Shown: positions 1-8,559 of the stretch, in pieces
Numbering within the stretch: position 1 is the stretch's first letter
Layout of the letters: every line of letters begins with the position of its first letter
NCBI RefSeq assembly: GCF_900129635.1
Contig: NZ_FSRB01000001.1
Location: 1,651,501-1,715,500 of the forward strand
DNA length: 64,000 nucleotides
Origin: Singulisphaera sp. GP187
GTDB taxonomy: Bacteria; Planctomycetota; Planctomycetia; Isosphaerales; Isosphaeraceae
Direction of reading: 5' to 3'
Position numbers and translations under genes: made by a program
The notes under the pieces: model-generated
The model's database searches: none
What the model saw: only the letters and a program-made list of their open reading frames with translations
What the model was told of the DNA's origin: nothing

Positions 1-270
1 CGCTTCCCGCGGCCGCGAACAATGCATTTGATGACTCGCCCAAGATGGGCATTGGTTGCGGTGGTGCGCGAGGATGGAAGGGCCGAGCTCCTTGACGCAA
101 AGTCAGGCCGCCGCCCACTTGGCTCGGTTCCGTTGGGGCGTTGTCTCACGGCCGTGACCTTTTCGCCCGACGGCAACTGGCTTGTGACCAGCGGCACTGA
201 CGGCAGGACCAGGCTTTGGGATTCGAACCGGTGGGTCGGAGCCAAACTCGAGACGGGGTCGCAACCCTAG
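1..270 (+). CDS. C-terminal part of a WD40-repeat protein (cut by window edge)
   Basis: The reading frame is open to the first base, so the true start lies outside the window. About 90 residues are visible. They hold one clear WD40 blade with the pattern FSPDGNWLVTSGTDGRTRLWD, ending in the typical GH-less WD signature, preceded by a second weaker blade (VVREDGRAELLDAKSG). WD40 propellers act as interaction scaffolds; in this phylum they are often fused to kinases or cytochrome c domains, but nothing here shows which. The stop is TAG at 268-270. It could be the tail of an intact gene or a leftover fragment. Confidence 0.55.
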   Translation, partial: RFPRPRTMHLMTRPRWALVAVVREDGRAELLDAKSGRRPLGSVPLGRCLTAVTFSPDGNWLVTSGTDGRTRLWDSNRWVGAKLETGSQP

Positions 271-477
271 CCAGGTTCGAGAGGCCGAAGCGTTGCGCGT
301 CGGGAAAGTGCCCGCCGATGAGGCCAACTCCCCTTGCAAATGAGAGCGGGGTCGCTAGAATCGTGCGTAGGTTCAGGTCCTTGGAGTGTGTCGGAAAATT
401 TTCGATCCACCTCTGCCGTCGATGCGGGTGAAACTAGGTCGTCTCTGTGTCTTGGATTTTTCCGGTGCCAAAGAGAC

Positions 478-1005
478 ATGGACCTTCCCCCATCGTTGTT
501 GGAGAACGAAAGTTCTTGGGATCGGGAAATGATGCGCCGGTCGCTGACGCTCGCTCACGAGGCGATGTCGTTTGGCGAGGTTCCGGTCGGTGCGATTGTG
601 GCGCGGGAGGGTCGTATCCTTTCCCAAGCGTTCAATTTGCGCGAGACACTGAACGATCCGACAGCGCATGCAGAACGACTCGCCCTCACTTTTGCGGGAC
701 GCGCTCTGGGCACGTGGCGACTCGAAGGGTATACTCTCTTCGTCACACTCGAGCCGTGTCCAATGTGTGCGGGTGCGATTGTTCAGAGTCGTATTGCTCG
801 CGTCGTCTATGGGGCGAAAGACCCCAAGGCAGGCGCCTGCGATAGCCTCTATCGACTGGTGACCGACCCCCGGCTCAATCACCGGGCGAAAGTCACCGCC
901 GGCGTCTTGGCCGAAGACTGCAGTGCTTTGCTCTCGCAGTTCTTCCAAGCCAGGAGGCCAGTTCGCAAGCCAGAGATTCCTTCGGAGGGGTGCCTGAGTG
1001 GTTGA
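478..1005 (+). CDS. tadA: tRNA-specific adenosine deaminase TadA
   Basis: TadA deaminates adenosine 34 to inosine in tRNA-Arg(ACG). The 175-residue protein has the cytidine-deaminase-fold zinc site: HAE (His and catalytic Glu, about residue 62) and PCPMCAG (two Cys ligands, about residue 92). FGEVPVGAIV near the N-terminus is also typical. I chose ATG 478 because the family is about 150-170 residues; the frame stays open upstream to 334 without homology, and ATG 529 is an alternative. The 3' end is odd: the last seven codons and the TGA stop lie inside the tRNA-Ser gene at 984-1070. Function is certain from the motifs; only the start is uncertain. Confidence 0.93.
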   Translation: MDLPPSLLENESSWDREMMRRSLTLAHEAMSFGEVPVGAIVAREGRILSQAFNLRETLNDPTAHAERLALTFAGRALGTWRLEGYTLFVTLEPCPMCAGAIVQSRIARVVYGAKDPKAGACDSLYRLVTDPRLNHRAKVTAGVLAEDCSALLSQFFQARRPVRKPEIPSEGCLSG

Positions 1006-1070
1006 AAGGGCCGGTCTCGAAAACCGGAATAGGTGCAAGCCTATCGTGGGTTCGAATCCCACCTCCTCCG
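984..1070 (+). tRNA. tRNA-Ser (anticodon CGA)
   Basis: An 87-nt class II tRNA folds from the sequence. The acceptor strand GGAGGGG pairs with CTCCTCC with one G-T wobble, and G1070 is the discriminator. The anticodon stem CCGGT/ACCGG holds loop CTCGAAA, giving anticodon CGA (reads UCG). A long variable arm (AATAGGTGCAAGCCTAT) and T-arm GTGGG-TTCGAAT-CCCAC follow, as expected for serine. CCA is not encoded. The 5' 22 nt overlap the tadA coding end, so tadA transcripts must be processed through the tRNA. Confidence 0.95.
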
Positions 1071-1464
1071 CTGACGTCTGACAACGAGAGAGAAGTGGCC
1101 CGGCATGCCAAAGGTTATGACAACCTTTGTACATCGCCGGGTTTTCTCATGGGATGCGCCGGATTGATCGGGGTCAGGTTTGGCCCGCGTGGTGGCGAGA
1201 TTCACGGTCTCTACGGTTTCGATCACGGCTGTTCAACTCGAAAATCCGATCTGCCTGGGTTGCCGTCCCCAGGGACCGCGGCGACCCGCCTGGATGGATT
1301 CGGTCGCTCCACGGTGAGGTCGACTCGGGCCACGGCCTTCGTCTTGGCCGCGGCGGCAGCGACAATTCTGCAGAATCGGCAGCACGGCGATCTCGCCGCC
1401 TTGCCATTCCAACTCCCGTGCCGCGGGCGTCAGCGACTTGTCGCCGTGGAGCCGGTCGTGGCCT

Positions 1465-2109
1465 TTAGGAATTCGCGTCCCCGTTTTGCGGACCTCGCGC
1501 GGCTCTCGGCGGTGGTCGGGAACTGCACAGAACCTCGACCTTGTTCCGGATTGCAGTTGCGGTACCGGCTTGTTCGCTGACCGGTTCACACGTTTCAGGT
1601 TGAGCGATTCTCGGGGTTTGAGGAACGGCCGCGTTGGTGCGGGACGGCCCAAGGCGGGAGGCCGACTCCCCAAACCCAAAGGAGATGAGCCGCGGTTGGG
1701 ATTGGGGCAGGGGACGTCCATCGACGACCCGAACTCGTCCCGTCGGTGTCGGCTGGCCGACGGAAACGTGGGCCCGAGCAACGGCGGGGCTGGTCGCTCC
1801 ATGAACCCGGATCTCGGCTTCACCGATGACTCGAACGAGTGCTGCGGGAATCGCCGCCAGGACCAACACGCCCCCCGCAGAGTCGACGATTGCAGGCGCC
1901 GACCAGGGACCGCAACTTCCTCGGGCCGTCACCCCTTCAGCGACCACCTGGCCACGGGTCTCATCGTACCGTAATGCAACGGCAACGATCGGGCCGCCGG
2001 CGGCGCTCTCCGCGGTCTTGGGCCGCCACCGACTCAGTCCCCCTCTCGCCATGGCTGGGGTCAGGGGATCGCCAGACGCCCACTTCCAACTTGCGATTGT
2101 GTATAACAT
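1465..2109 (-). CDS. Hypothetical protein, doubtful
   Basis: A reverse-strand frame of 214 residues that I do not recognise. In favour: codon third positions are GC-rich over the central part, a Shine-Dalgarno-like AAAGGG sits six bases before ATG 2109, and residues 40-100 have a plausible mixed composition (VVAEGVTARG, AIVDSAGGVLVLAAIP). Against: the C-terminal third is rich in Arg, Pro and Ser and looks like out-of-frame GC-rich DNA, and overlapping frames on both strands are also open. The same frame reaches back to 2340. No neighbour on the same strand supports an operon. Confidence 0.3.
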   Translation of the reverse strand: MLYTIASWKWASGDPLTPAMARGGLSRWRPKTAESAAGGPIVAVALRYDETRGQVVAEGVTARGSCGPWSAPAIVDSAGGVLVLAAIPAALVRVIGEAEIRVHGATSPAVARAHVSVGQPTPTGRVRVVDGRPLPQSQPRLISFGFGESASRLGPSRTNAAVPQTPRIAQPETCEPVSEQAGTATAIRNKVEVLCSSRPPPRAARGPQNGDANS

Positions 2110-2873
2110 GTTCATCCCTTTCGATTTCATGCGGCCACTGCCGGACCTGAACCCGTCATGACGCTTGCCTCTCCAGGCGGTTGCATCGATGCCGCAGTCG
2201 ACGTGCCATGACCGACTCCTTTGTGGGGCCGATTCTGCGTATTGACCGGGCTGGTCTCGCCTGGGGAAGCTTGCGGGCCAAAGGCGTCCTTGAGGGTTGG
2301 CCGGCCTCGTCGGCACGCATGGCTGACACAGGCCGTCCAAGCGGTTCGAAACGGCTATCCAAGCCGGGTTTTCCCCCCTCCGAGGCCTGAGACCTTGAAT
2401 CGCAAATCGAGTGCGCCAATCAGGATTCTCGCGGCTCCTGGAACGCGATCAAACGCTCGCGTGCACCTTGTGTCAGGAGTTCGTTTGTAAAAACGACCCA
2501 CGATCGATTGCGCAGAAGCTATTCCTCGAGTCGCGGTGCGACCCTGCCCGTCCGGTCATCATGCTGAGAATCGCTCATCCCGGGACTGCGGGCGCCAGCC
2601 CATACTCACATTGGAATCATAATAGTAAAATAACGGCAAAAATTTAGAGTGAAATTGTGTTTGATTAAAATGTTGGTTTTGTCGTGAAAGCAAAGAGCTG
2701 TGCCATCCGACAACGACCGAGGATGAGTCATCGGAGGATTGATGTCCGGATCCGCCGCGAACTCGATAAGCCTTCCCGGTTCGGGCGGCACGGGCTTGAA
2801 ACTTTGCGTCCCGCTGGGTCTAATCTGGTGAAACCTATGACGTTTGTCGGTTGACGTGATCGAGGATCCGGAT
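2110..2873. other. Gene-poor stretch of about 760 bases
   Basis: Only short open frames without recognisable motifs occur here. Around 2620-2690 the DNA turns AT-rich (CATAATAGTAAAATAACGG, then AAATTGTGTTTGATTAAAATG), unlike its surroundings. This is the likeliest place for the promoter of the permease gene at 2874. I see no RNA gene. Confidence 0.4.
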
Positions 2874-4796
2874 ATGCGAATTGGTCCGATTCTCGAACGT
2901 GAGTTGCTCACCTTGGTGCGGCGCAAGACGGCGTTCCTGGATCGTTATGTCGCGATCGTGCTGGAGTTGGCGGTCGTCTTGGGGTGTGCCTGGGTTTGGG
3001 ACCATCGGGAGTGGGACCGGCGCTCGCTTGCGGGGGTCTCAGCATTTGCGCTCACCCTCTTTGTCCTGACGCTTGGCGTGCTCTTGAATGCGACGTTTGG
3101 CCTTGTGATTGCGCAAGTTTCGAAGGCCATCGCTTCGGAGCGTGATCGGAAGTCGCTGGATGCGTTATTAGCCACGCAGCTCTCGTCTGCCGAGATTGTT
3201 CTGGGCACCTTGGCCGCGGGCCTGGTTCGCTGGGCGAATGGCCTGGCCACCCTGGTGCCGGTTCTTGTCCTCTTGATCCCGTTCGGGGGTGTCGACCCGC
3301 GATTGATCTTGCTTGGCGGGGTGGGACTGGCATCGACGGCCTTTGCTCTGGCCGCGATCTCCGTGGTCGCCTCGATTGTGGCACGGACCGCGCGGGGGGC
3401 GATCGCCATGGCGATCTCGCTGACGACCTCGTGGTTCGCTCTACCGCTATTCGTGCTGATCATGAAACCTCGGCTCTGGCCGTCCGGGCCCGCCTGGATC
3501 GTCACGATTGCCATCGAGTTGCTCGCGAGCAGCCCGTTCGGCTTGGTCGCCAACCTGAGTGGAATCGTCCGGCGGGGAAGCCCGATCCAGGCGGTCTGGC
3601 GGATGGTCGGTTGGGAGTTGATCGGCGGGCTGCTGCTGGTTGCCTGGGCGATTTGGCAACTCCGCCTGCGGTCGCGCGCCCACTATGACAACGAAACGCG
3701 GGTCGCCGGACGGAGAATTCTCCGGGCGGCCCGTTGGCGATTACCACGCCCTCCGTGCGGCGATGATCCGGTGCTCTGGCACACGGTCTATTCCAACCGG
3801 ACCGCGAGTCCGTTTGCCCGAATTCTTGGACACTTGATCAACCTCGGTTGGCTCGGAGTCCTGGGTGTCGTCATGGGTTGGTTTGCGGTGGCCGCCTTCA
3901 AGGAACTCGCCACTCGCGGCTATGGGGCGACCCCCGAAGCGTTCACCATGCCGGATGCGAATCCGTTGGCGAGAGTCCTGTACGAATTACTCTCCGGGAC
4001 CTCCGGGGGCCCGAGTTCAGGCCAAGCCCGACTTGAATTCAACCTGGCGCTGCGAACTTTCTCGGCATTTTTTGCGGTCTTTTATGTATGTTCACTCAGC
4101 GTTGGAGCGATGCAGAGCATGGAGGCGGAGCGGGAACGCGACACTTGGACCGGTCTGATCGCCACTCCGCTCTCCGGGTGGGAGATTGTCTGGGCGAAGA
4201 TGTGGGGGGCTCTCATCAGATCCCGCCCCGCGGTCATCTTGATGGTCGGGCTCTGGACGGTCGGAGTCTTGGCGGGCTCAGTTCACCCCCTCGGTTTCAT
4301 CGCGGCGCTGGTGGGGATGGCCGTGACAGGGGTCTTCGTCGCGGGTCTCGGAGTTTACGCAGGCTTAATGGCCGTGAATGGTCGCGATGCGAAGAATCTG
4401 ATTGGGACGCTACCGTATCTGCTTTGCCTGTCGGGTCTGGCAATCCTGCTGCCGGGACGAGGGAGCGTTCTGGCCGCGGCCGCTTCGCCTCCGCTTCTTG
4501 CGCTTTGCTCACTGTTCATTTATGAGGATATCCATACGGTTTTCAACGGCGGCCTCTTTCCCCTCGGCAATGGTCCGTCCAGCTACAAGCCGGGGCTCGA
4601 GGCGCGGCTGGTGCTGGCCCTCTGGGGCATCGGCACGCTCGCCCAAGCCGTTGGAGCCCTCGCAGTGATGCGCGCCATGTCCAATGGTTTCGACGCGGCC
4701 GTGGGGCGTCCGACTCGACCCCGCAGCTTGACCGAGAAACCGTCGAGACATGGTATGGAACTGCCGCTTCGAGGGATTGACGGGCAGGTCCACTGA
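2874..4796 (+). CDS. ABC-2 type transporter permease with duplicated half
   Basis: A 640-residue integral membrane protein with about a dozen hydrophobic segments. It starts like an ABC-2 permease (IGPILERELL). The cytoplasmic-loop signature of the family occurs twice: ERDRKSLDALLATQLSSAEI near residue 100 and ERERDTWTGLIATPLSGWEI near residue 435. The protein therefore looks like two fused permease halves. ATG 2874 is preceded by GAGGA with a seven-base gap; a TTG at 2844 in the same frame is less likely. No ATP-binding subunit is next to it, so the partner ATPase must be encoded elsewhere. Substrate unknown. The gene converges with the rhomboid gene. Confidence 0.8.
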   Translation: MRIGPILERELLTLVRRKTAFLDRYVAIVLELAVVLGCAWVWDHREWDRRSLAGVSAFALTLFVLTLGVLLNATFGLVIAQVSKAIASERDRKSLDALLATQLSSAEIVLGTLAAGLVRWANGLATLVPVLVLLIPFGGVDPRLILLGGVGLASTAFALAAISVVASIVARTARGAIAMAISLTTSWFALPLFVLIMKPRLWPSGPAWIVTIAIELLASSPFGLVANLSGIVRRGSPIQAVWRMVGWELIGGLLLVAWAIWQLRLRSRAHYDNETRVAGRRILRAARWRLPRPPCGDDPVLWHTVYSNRTASPFARILGHLINLGWLGVLGVVMGWFAVAAFKELATRGYGATPEAFTMPDANPLARVLYELLSGTSGGPSSGQARLEFNLALRTFSAFFAVFYVCSLSVGAMQSMEAERERDTWTGLIATPLSGWEIVWAKMWGALIRSRPAVILMVGLWTVGVLAGSVHPLGFIAALVGMAVTGVFVAGLGVYAGLMAVNGRDAKNLIGTLPYLLCLSGLAILLPGRGSVLAAAASPPLLALCSLFIYEDIHTVFNGGLFPLGNGPSSYKPGLEARLVLALWGIGTLAQAVGALAVMRAMSNGFDAAVGRPTRPRSLTEKPSRHGMELPLRGIDGQVH

Positions 4797-4842
4797 ACGG
4801 TTGAGACGGCAGGGAAATCGGCTCGCTCGTTGCCGGATCCGT

Positions 4843-6150
4843 TCAGTCATCGTCCTCGAGTTCGAGCACACCGTCCTCGCACATCCGACTGGCCTGGAGT
4901 GCAAGCTTTTGACGGGCGGTTTCGAGGTCGGCGGGGAGTGCGCCGGGCTTGATCTCCTCGAGAACCCGAAGGGCGGCGGCGGGGCGCTGGCGGTCGCGGA
5001 TTAAGACCTGGGCGAGCTTGAGTCGAACCCGGTTCGATGCATCGGGGTAGTAGCGACAGTGGTCGCGCATCAGGCGGATTGCATCGGAATCCGCGCCAGC
5101 CGAGCCGAAGGCTTTGATCATCCCGAGCAGTTCGGGCTGCACCGGCCAGTTGACCAGGGTTCGGGCGGACGTGTCATAAGCGACGAGTGCGCCGGCGACA
5201 TCCCCCTTGTCGATGAGCGCGCGGACCCGCCGGACGGCCGCCGCCGCGCGATCGTCCGTGCTGGGGCCGTCCGTTTGAGCCTCACCGTGGGACCCTTTGC
5301 CGCCTGCCTTCGCCCTGGCCTTGGCTTTGAGACTGGAGCGGAGGACCTGCTTCTCGCGATCGAGCCGTTCTCCGCGTTGGTTCCATTCGTGCGCGAGCTT
5401 GGCCCGTTTCTTAAGGAGCGCGAAGACGTCCCATCCTTCGCAGTCGACGAGTCCGACCTTGAGCAAGGTGATGGCGACGACGGCACCCCAGAAGGCGCCG
5501 GAGAGGTGGCCGATCTCGGTGACCATGACCTGATTGCCGAGCGTTCCCCAGACCACCAGGCCGAGAAGCTGCTGACCGATATAGAGCAAGGCGACCGTTG
5601 TGTAATAGAGATCCCAGTGAGAGACGAATGTACGGAATCCGATCATCATGACGACCGTGCAGTTCAACTCATTCCTCGGAGCCCAGATCATGCAAGTCGC
5701 GAGCAGACCATAGACTGCGGCCGAGGCCCCGGCCGCGTGTCCATCCATCCCTGATTTCATTAACAAGAGTTGGACGAATGCGCCGTGGAGCGAGCCGATG
5801 GCCAGGTAAGTCAGCAAGTACTTGATGGCGCCGAGCTTCCCCTCGACCACGATTCCGAAAGCCCAGAGGAACAGCATGTTCCCGGCCAGGTGGCCCAGCC
5901 CGTAGTGGAGAAAGTTGTGGGTCACCCACTGGACCGGGTGCAGGCGGCCGTCGCCCAATGCCAGCGCATACCGATCGAATTGGGAGACGCTTTCGACACT
6001 CTCAATGACCTCGTCGTCCTCATTCAGCAAGATCACACCCGTGTCGGGTGGGACCACGAACAAGAGCGCGACGTTCAGCGCGATCAACATGACCGTGACG
6101 TACGGCCAGTGATAGATCGGGGCGTCAGTGCCGGTCGGAATGACGATCAT
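4843..6150 (-). CDS. Rhomboid-family intramembrane serine protease with C-terminal extension
   Basis: The first 250 residues form a rhomboid core with about six or seven hydrophobic segments. Visible are HNFLHYGLGHLAGNMLFLW (the HxxxHxxxxHxxxN motif of TM2), GASAAVYGLL carrying the catalytic Ser, and HLSGAFWG carrying the catalytic His. The remaining 180 residues are soluble: a charged Lys/Arg/Ala-rich linker, then helical repeats (DKGDVAGALVAYD, DRQRPAAALRVLEEIKPG) resembling TPRs. ATG 6150 opens directly with the first segment; TTG 6165 is an alternative. The product should cut membrane proteins within the inner membrane; the target is unknown. Confidence 0.85.
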   Translation of the reverse strand: MIVIPTGTDAPIYHWPYVTVMLIALNVALLFVVPPDTGVILLNEDDEVIESVESVSQFDRYALALGDGRLHPVQWVTHNFLHYGLGHLAGNMLFLWAFGIVVEGKLGAIKYLLTYLAIGSLHGAFVQLLLMKSGMDGHAAGASAAVYGLLATCMIWAPRNELNCTVVMMIGFRTFVSHWDLYYTTVALLYIGQQLLGLVVWGTLGNQVMVTEIGHLSGAFWGAVVAITLLKVGLVDCEGWDVFALLKKRAKLAHEWNQRGERLDREKQVLRSSLKAKARAKAGGKGSHGEAQTDGPSTDDRAAAAVRRVRALIDKGDVAGALVAYDTSARTLVNWPVQPELLGMIKAFGSAGADSDAIRLMRDHCRYYPDASNRVRLKLAQVLIRDRQRPAAALRVLEEIKPGALPADLETARQKLALQASRMCEDGVLELEDDD

Positions 6151-6555
6151 GGCCAGGCTCAGCAAAGAAGAGGAACTGTTTCCTCCGGGAAGCTACCATA
6201 CTTCCTCGGGTCAACTGAGACAACTTTGTCTCAAACATCGGTGATGCGAATTCCCCTTGCGCGTTGACACCACGCGACCCAATCGCTACGTTGCGGCGCA
6301 GACTTACCAGGATCCGTCAAGTGGACGCACATCACTCGCTGGCGCTTTTCCCCAGGCTCGTTCCGAGCGGAGACGAATGACTCCGTCTCGAACAAGCCCG
6401 CTTTACCGATCCACCGCGGGGCCTGTGCTCCTCATTCGTTCCTGAATTCAAACGGGTCTGGAATGGCCATTCCTTGGGACCGTGAACGGTTCTCTGCTTG
6501 ATTGTTTGATGAACTTGAGACAGATCATCCATTAGGAATCGAGAAGGACGTCTCC

Positions 6556-7161
6556 ATGCTTCCCCAATTGTTCCTCAAGAAGTCGTTCGCCTCGATTGGC
6601 GTGGTATTTGGACTCGTCGTGATTTCCGGATGTGGCGGCGCGGTTCCCGCCCCCAAAACGTTCGTCGCGTTCCATTCCCCGTCCGGCCGATTCTCGTGCG
6701 ACTATCCGCAAGGATGGGAGACGACGAGCGCCGGGAAGCCGGAATCGCCCAATGCGTGGGCCAAATTCACCAGCGGACATGCGGAGATCCGGGTTGAGGC
6801 CGACCTCGCCGGTTCGCTGTTGGGCGATATGGCCAAGTCCACCGGTTCCACGTTCGGGGTCGAGGAAGAACCGCCCGTGGCCAGGATCCACCCGATGGGT
6901 GAGCGGCAGATGAAGGAGGATTTCACCAACTACAAGGAACGGGAACCGAAGTCGTTCCAGTCCAAGGGAATCGGCGAGGGGCGGCGGTCGACCTTCATCG
7001 CCGACCAGACGCTCGGAGGTAAGATCTACGGCTACCGAGCGACCTTGCTCGCCAACGACCGCCGCATCACGGTCGTCTGCACCTGTCCCGCAACCAACTG
7101 GAAGACCCTCAAGCCGGCGTTTGAGACGGTTGTCGCCAGCATCCGTCAAGGCGGTTCATGA
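6556..7161 (+). CDS. Putative lipoprotein of unknown function
   Basis: A 201-residue secreted protein. A Lys-containing start and hydrophobic stretch lead to the lipobox ISGCGG, so Cys about 26 should be lipid-modified. The mature part (FHSPSGRFSCDYPQGWE, then a C-terminal ATNWKTLKPAFETVVASI) resembles the PsbP/DUF1795-like fold seen in lipoproteins that carry 'YP.GW' motifs, but this is only a pattern match. ATG 6556 follows AAGGA with a seven-base gap. An in-frame start at 6502 would bury the signal peptide and is unlikely. It converges with the phosphodiesterase gene across a strong hairpin. Confidence 0.75.
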   Translation: MLPQLFLKKSFASIGVVFGLVVISGCGGAVPAPKTFVAFHSPSGRFSCDYPQGWETTSAGKPESPNAWAKFTSGHAEIRVEADLAGSLLGDMAKSTGSTFGVEEEPPVARIHPMGERQMKEDFTNYKEREPKSFQSKGIGEGRRSTFIADQTLGGKIYGYRATLLANDRRITVVCTCPATNWKTLKPAFETVVASIRQGGS

Positions 7162-7172
7162 ACAAGTCGGCA

Positions 7173-7210
7173 GGCCTCGACTCTCGGTGAACGCGGGGAG
7201 AGTCGAGGCC
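7173..7210. terminator. Hairpin between convergent genes
   Basis: Perfect 13-bp inverted repeat (GGCCTCGACTCTC and its complement, 7173-7185 and 7198-7210) with a 12-base loop. It sits just after the lipoprotein stop and 60 bases from the stop of the opposing phosphodiesterase gene, as expected of a bidirectional terminator. The T-run after it is weak. Confidence 0.6.
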
Positions 7211-7269
7211 CCCCTGGTTTTGCCGGCTCTGTTCCATTCCTTCGATGCGCAGGTGGATCGAAGCGGCCT

Positions 7270-8064
7270 TTATTGCCCGAGTTGCGCTTTGAGCCATTCG
7301 GCTTTGTTGGTGGTGATCGCGCTGATCCCAGCGTCGATCAGCTTGCGGGCTTCTTTGGGATCGTCGACCGTCCACACGTAGAGTTCGAGCCCCGCGTCTT
7401 TGATTTTCTGAGCGAGCGCGCGGTCGAGCGGTCCCTTGGCCGCGAGGTCGAGTCCGTCGGCCTTGATCGCTTTGGCCTTCGCAATCAAGTCGTCAATGCT
7501 CGGGGTCCAGACCTTCGTTTCCTTGTCCTGTTTGAAACTTGCCAGGTAAAACGCCTTGAGCTCCGGGAGCTGGCGCTTCGCCTCGGCGACCGCGTCGGCC
7601 TGGAAGCTGATGACGACCAGTTGCTCGGGTTTCTTGCCCGACTCGCGGACCGCTTTCACCAAGGCCGGGATCGCCTCGGCGCCGACTTTGACCTCAATGA
7701 AACAACGGGCCCCCGCGGGGATCGTCGCCAGGGCCTCCTCGAGCCTGGGCAACTTCTCCGCCGACCACTTCGCCGCCTTCCAGCTTCCGGCATCGAGGGT
7801 TCGCAACTCGTCCCAGTTGGTCTCCTTGATTTTTTTCGAGACCCCCGTGGTCCGCTTCGTGTCGGCATCGTGACAGACGGCGAGGATGCCATCCTTCGAC
7901 AAGTGAACGTCGAGCTCGATGGCGGGGACCTTCCGTTCCCAGGCCAGCCGGAACGCGGCCAGCGTGTTCTCCGGAGCATCGGCCGACTCGCCGCGATGAG
8001 CAATCAATTCCACCGGCGAACTCCCGGCCAAGAGAAGCATCAGTAATCCAGAAGACCAAACCAT
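7270..8064 (-). CDS. Secreted glycerophosphodiester phosphodiesterase
   Basis: Hydrolyses glycerophosphodiesters to glycerol-3-phosphate and an alcohol. The 264-residue protein carries the GDPD motifs in order: HRGESADAPENT (metal-binding His-Arg and the ENT turn), PAIELDVHLSKDG with ELD, VCHD, then FIEVK and a C-terminal VWTVDDPKEARKLIDAGI that closes the TIM barrel. A short hydrophobic N-terminus (VWSSGLLMLLLAGSS) suggests export. ATG 8064 was chosen because it places the signal peptide first; a GGGAG lies eight bases upstream. The open frame continues to 8175 without meaning. The enzyme could recover phosphate from membrane lipids. Confidence 0.9.
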   Translation of the reverse strand: MVWSSGLLMLLLAGSSPVELIAHRGESADAPENTLAAFRLAWERKVPAIELDVHLSKDGILAVCHDADTKRTTGVSKKIKETNWDELRTLDAGSWKAAKWSAEKLPRLEEALATIPAGARCFIEVKVGAEAIPALVKAVRESGKKPEQLVVISFQADAVAEAKRQLPELKAFYLASFKQDKETKVWTPSIDDLIAKAKAIKADGLDLAAKGPLDRALAQKIKDAGLELYVWTVDDPKEARKLIDAGISAITTNKAEWLKAQLGQ

Positions 8065-8559
8065 CGTGACCACTCCCGGAGAGCAAAGGACGATTCCGAA
8101 CAGCCCGGACTGAGAACTCGTCGGGACACGGTTCCCGAACCCGTTCCCTTTGTCTATAACTCGCGACGATCGCAATCGCCAGGCCGCACCCTATGACAAG
8201 GGAAAGATAACCGATCGTATCATCGCGCGCTGAAGCTCGCGTGAAGAAAACAATAAGAGTACCTGCATGCTCGTGCGATGGCCCGCCCATTCAGAACCCG
8301 AGACCAGCCCCGTCTGGTTTGCGTATTGCAATCCCGATCGGAATAGTAGATATTTGGTGCCGAACCGAGTGGCGACGATCGTTGGGAGTTGCCGCCGCTA
8401 TTTCGTTGCAGAGCGTGTTGGGGTCGCGTATGGTCCGGGGAATCAGGCCTGAGTTTTTGCCGTAATTGGGCCTTGGCACCACGACTTGACGCATTGGTCT
8501 CTGCAGACGGATGGTGAGAGGTTGTTTTTGTCCTTCGAATTTCAACCGGGAGAACAGCG
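8065..8559. other. Divergent intergenic region, about 495 bases
   Basis: Lies between two genes read outward, so it must hold both promoters. No motif is strong enough to place them, and no convincing small gene or RNA is seen. Confidence 0.35.

Noticed and set aside
215..240. TTCGAA-type loop resembling a reverse-strand tRNA T-arm
   Set aside because: No acceptor or anticodon arm can be built around it; it lies in the WD40 coding sequence.
990..1580. 196-residue frame starting inside the tRNA-Ser
   Set aside because: Its start lies within the tRNA, composition is Arg/Gly/Pro-rich and no motif is visible.
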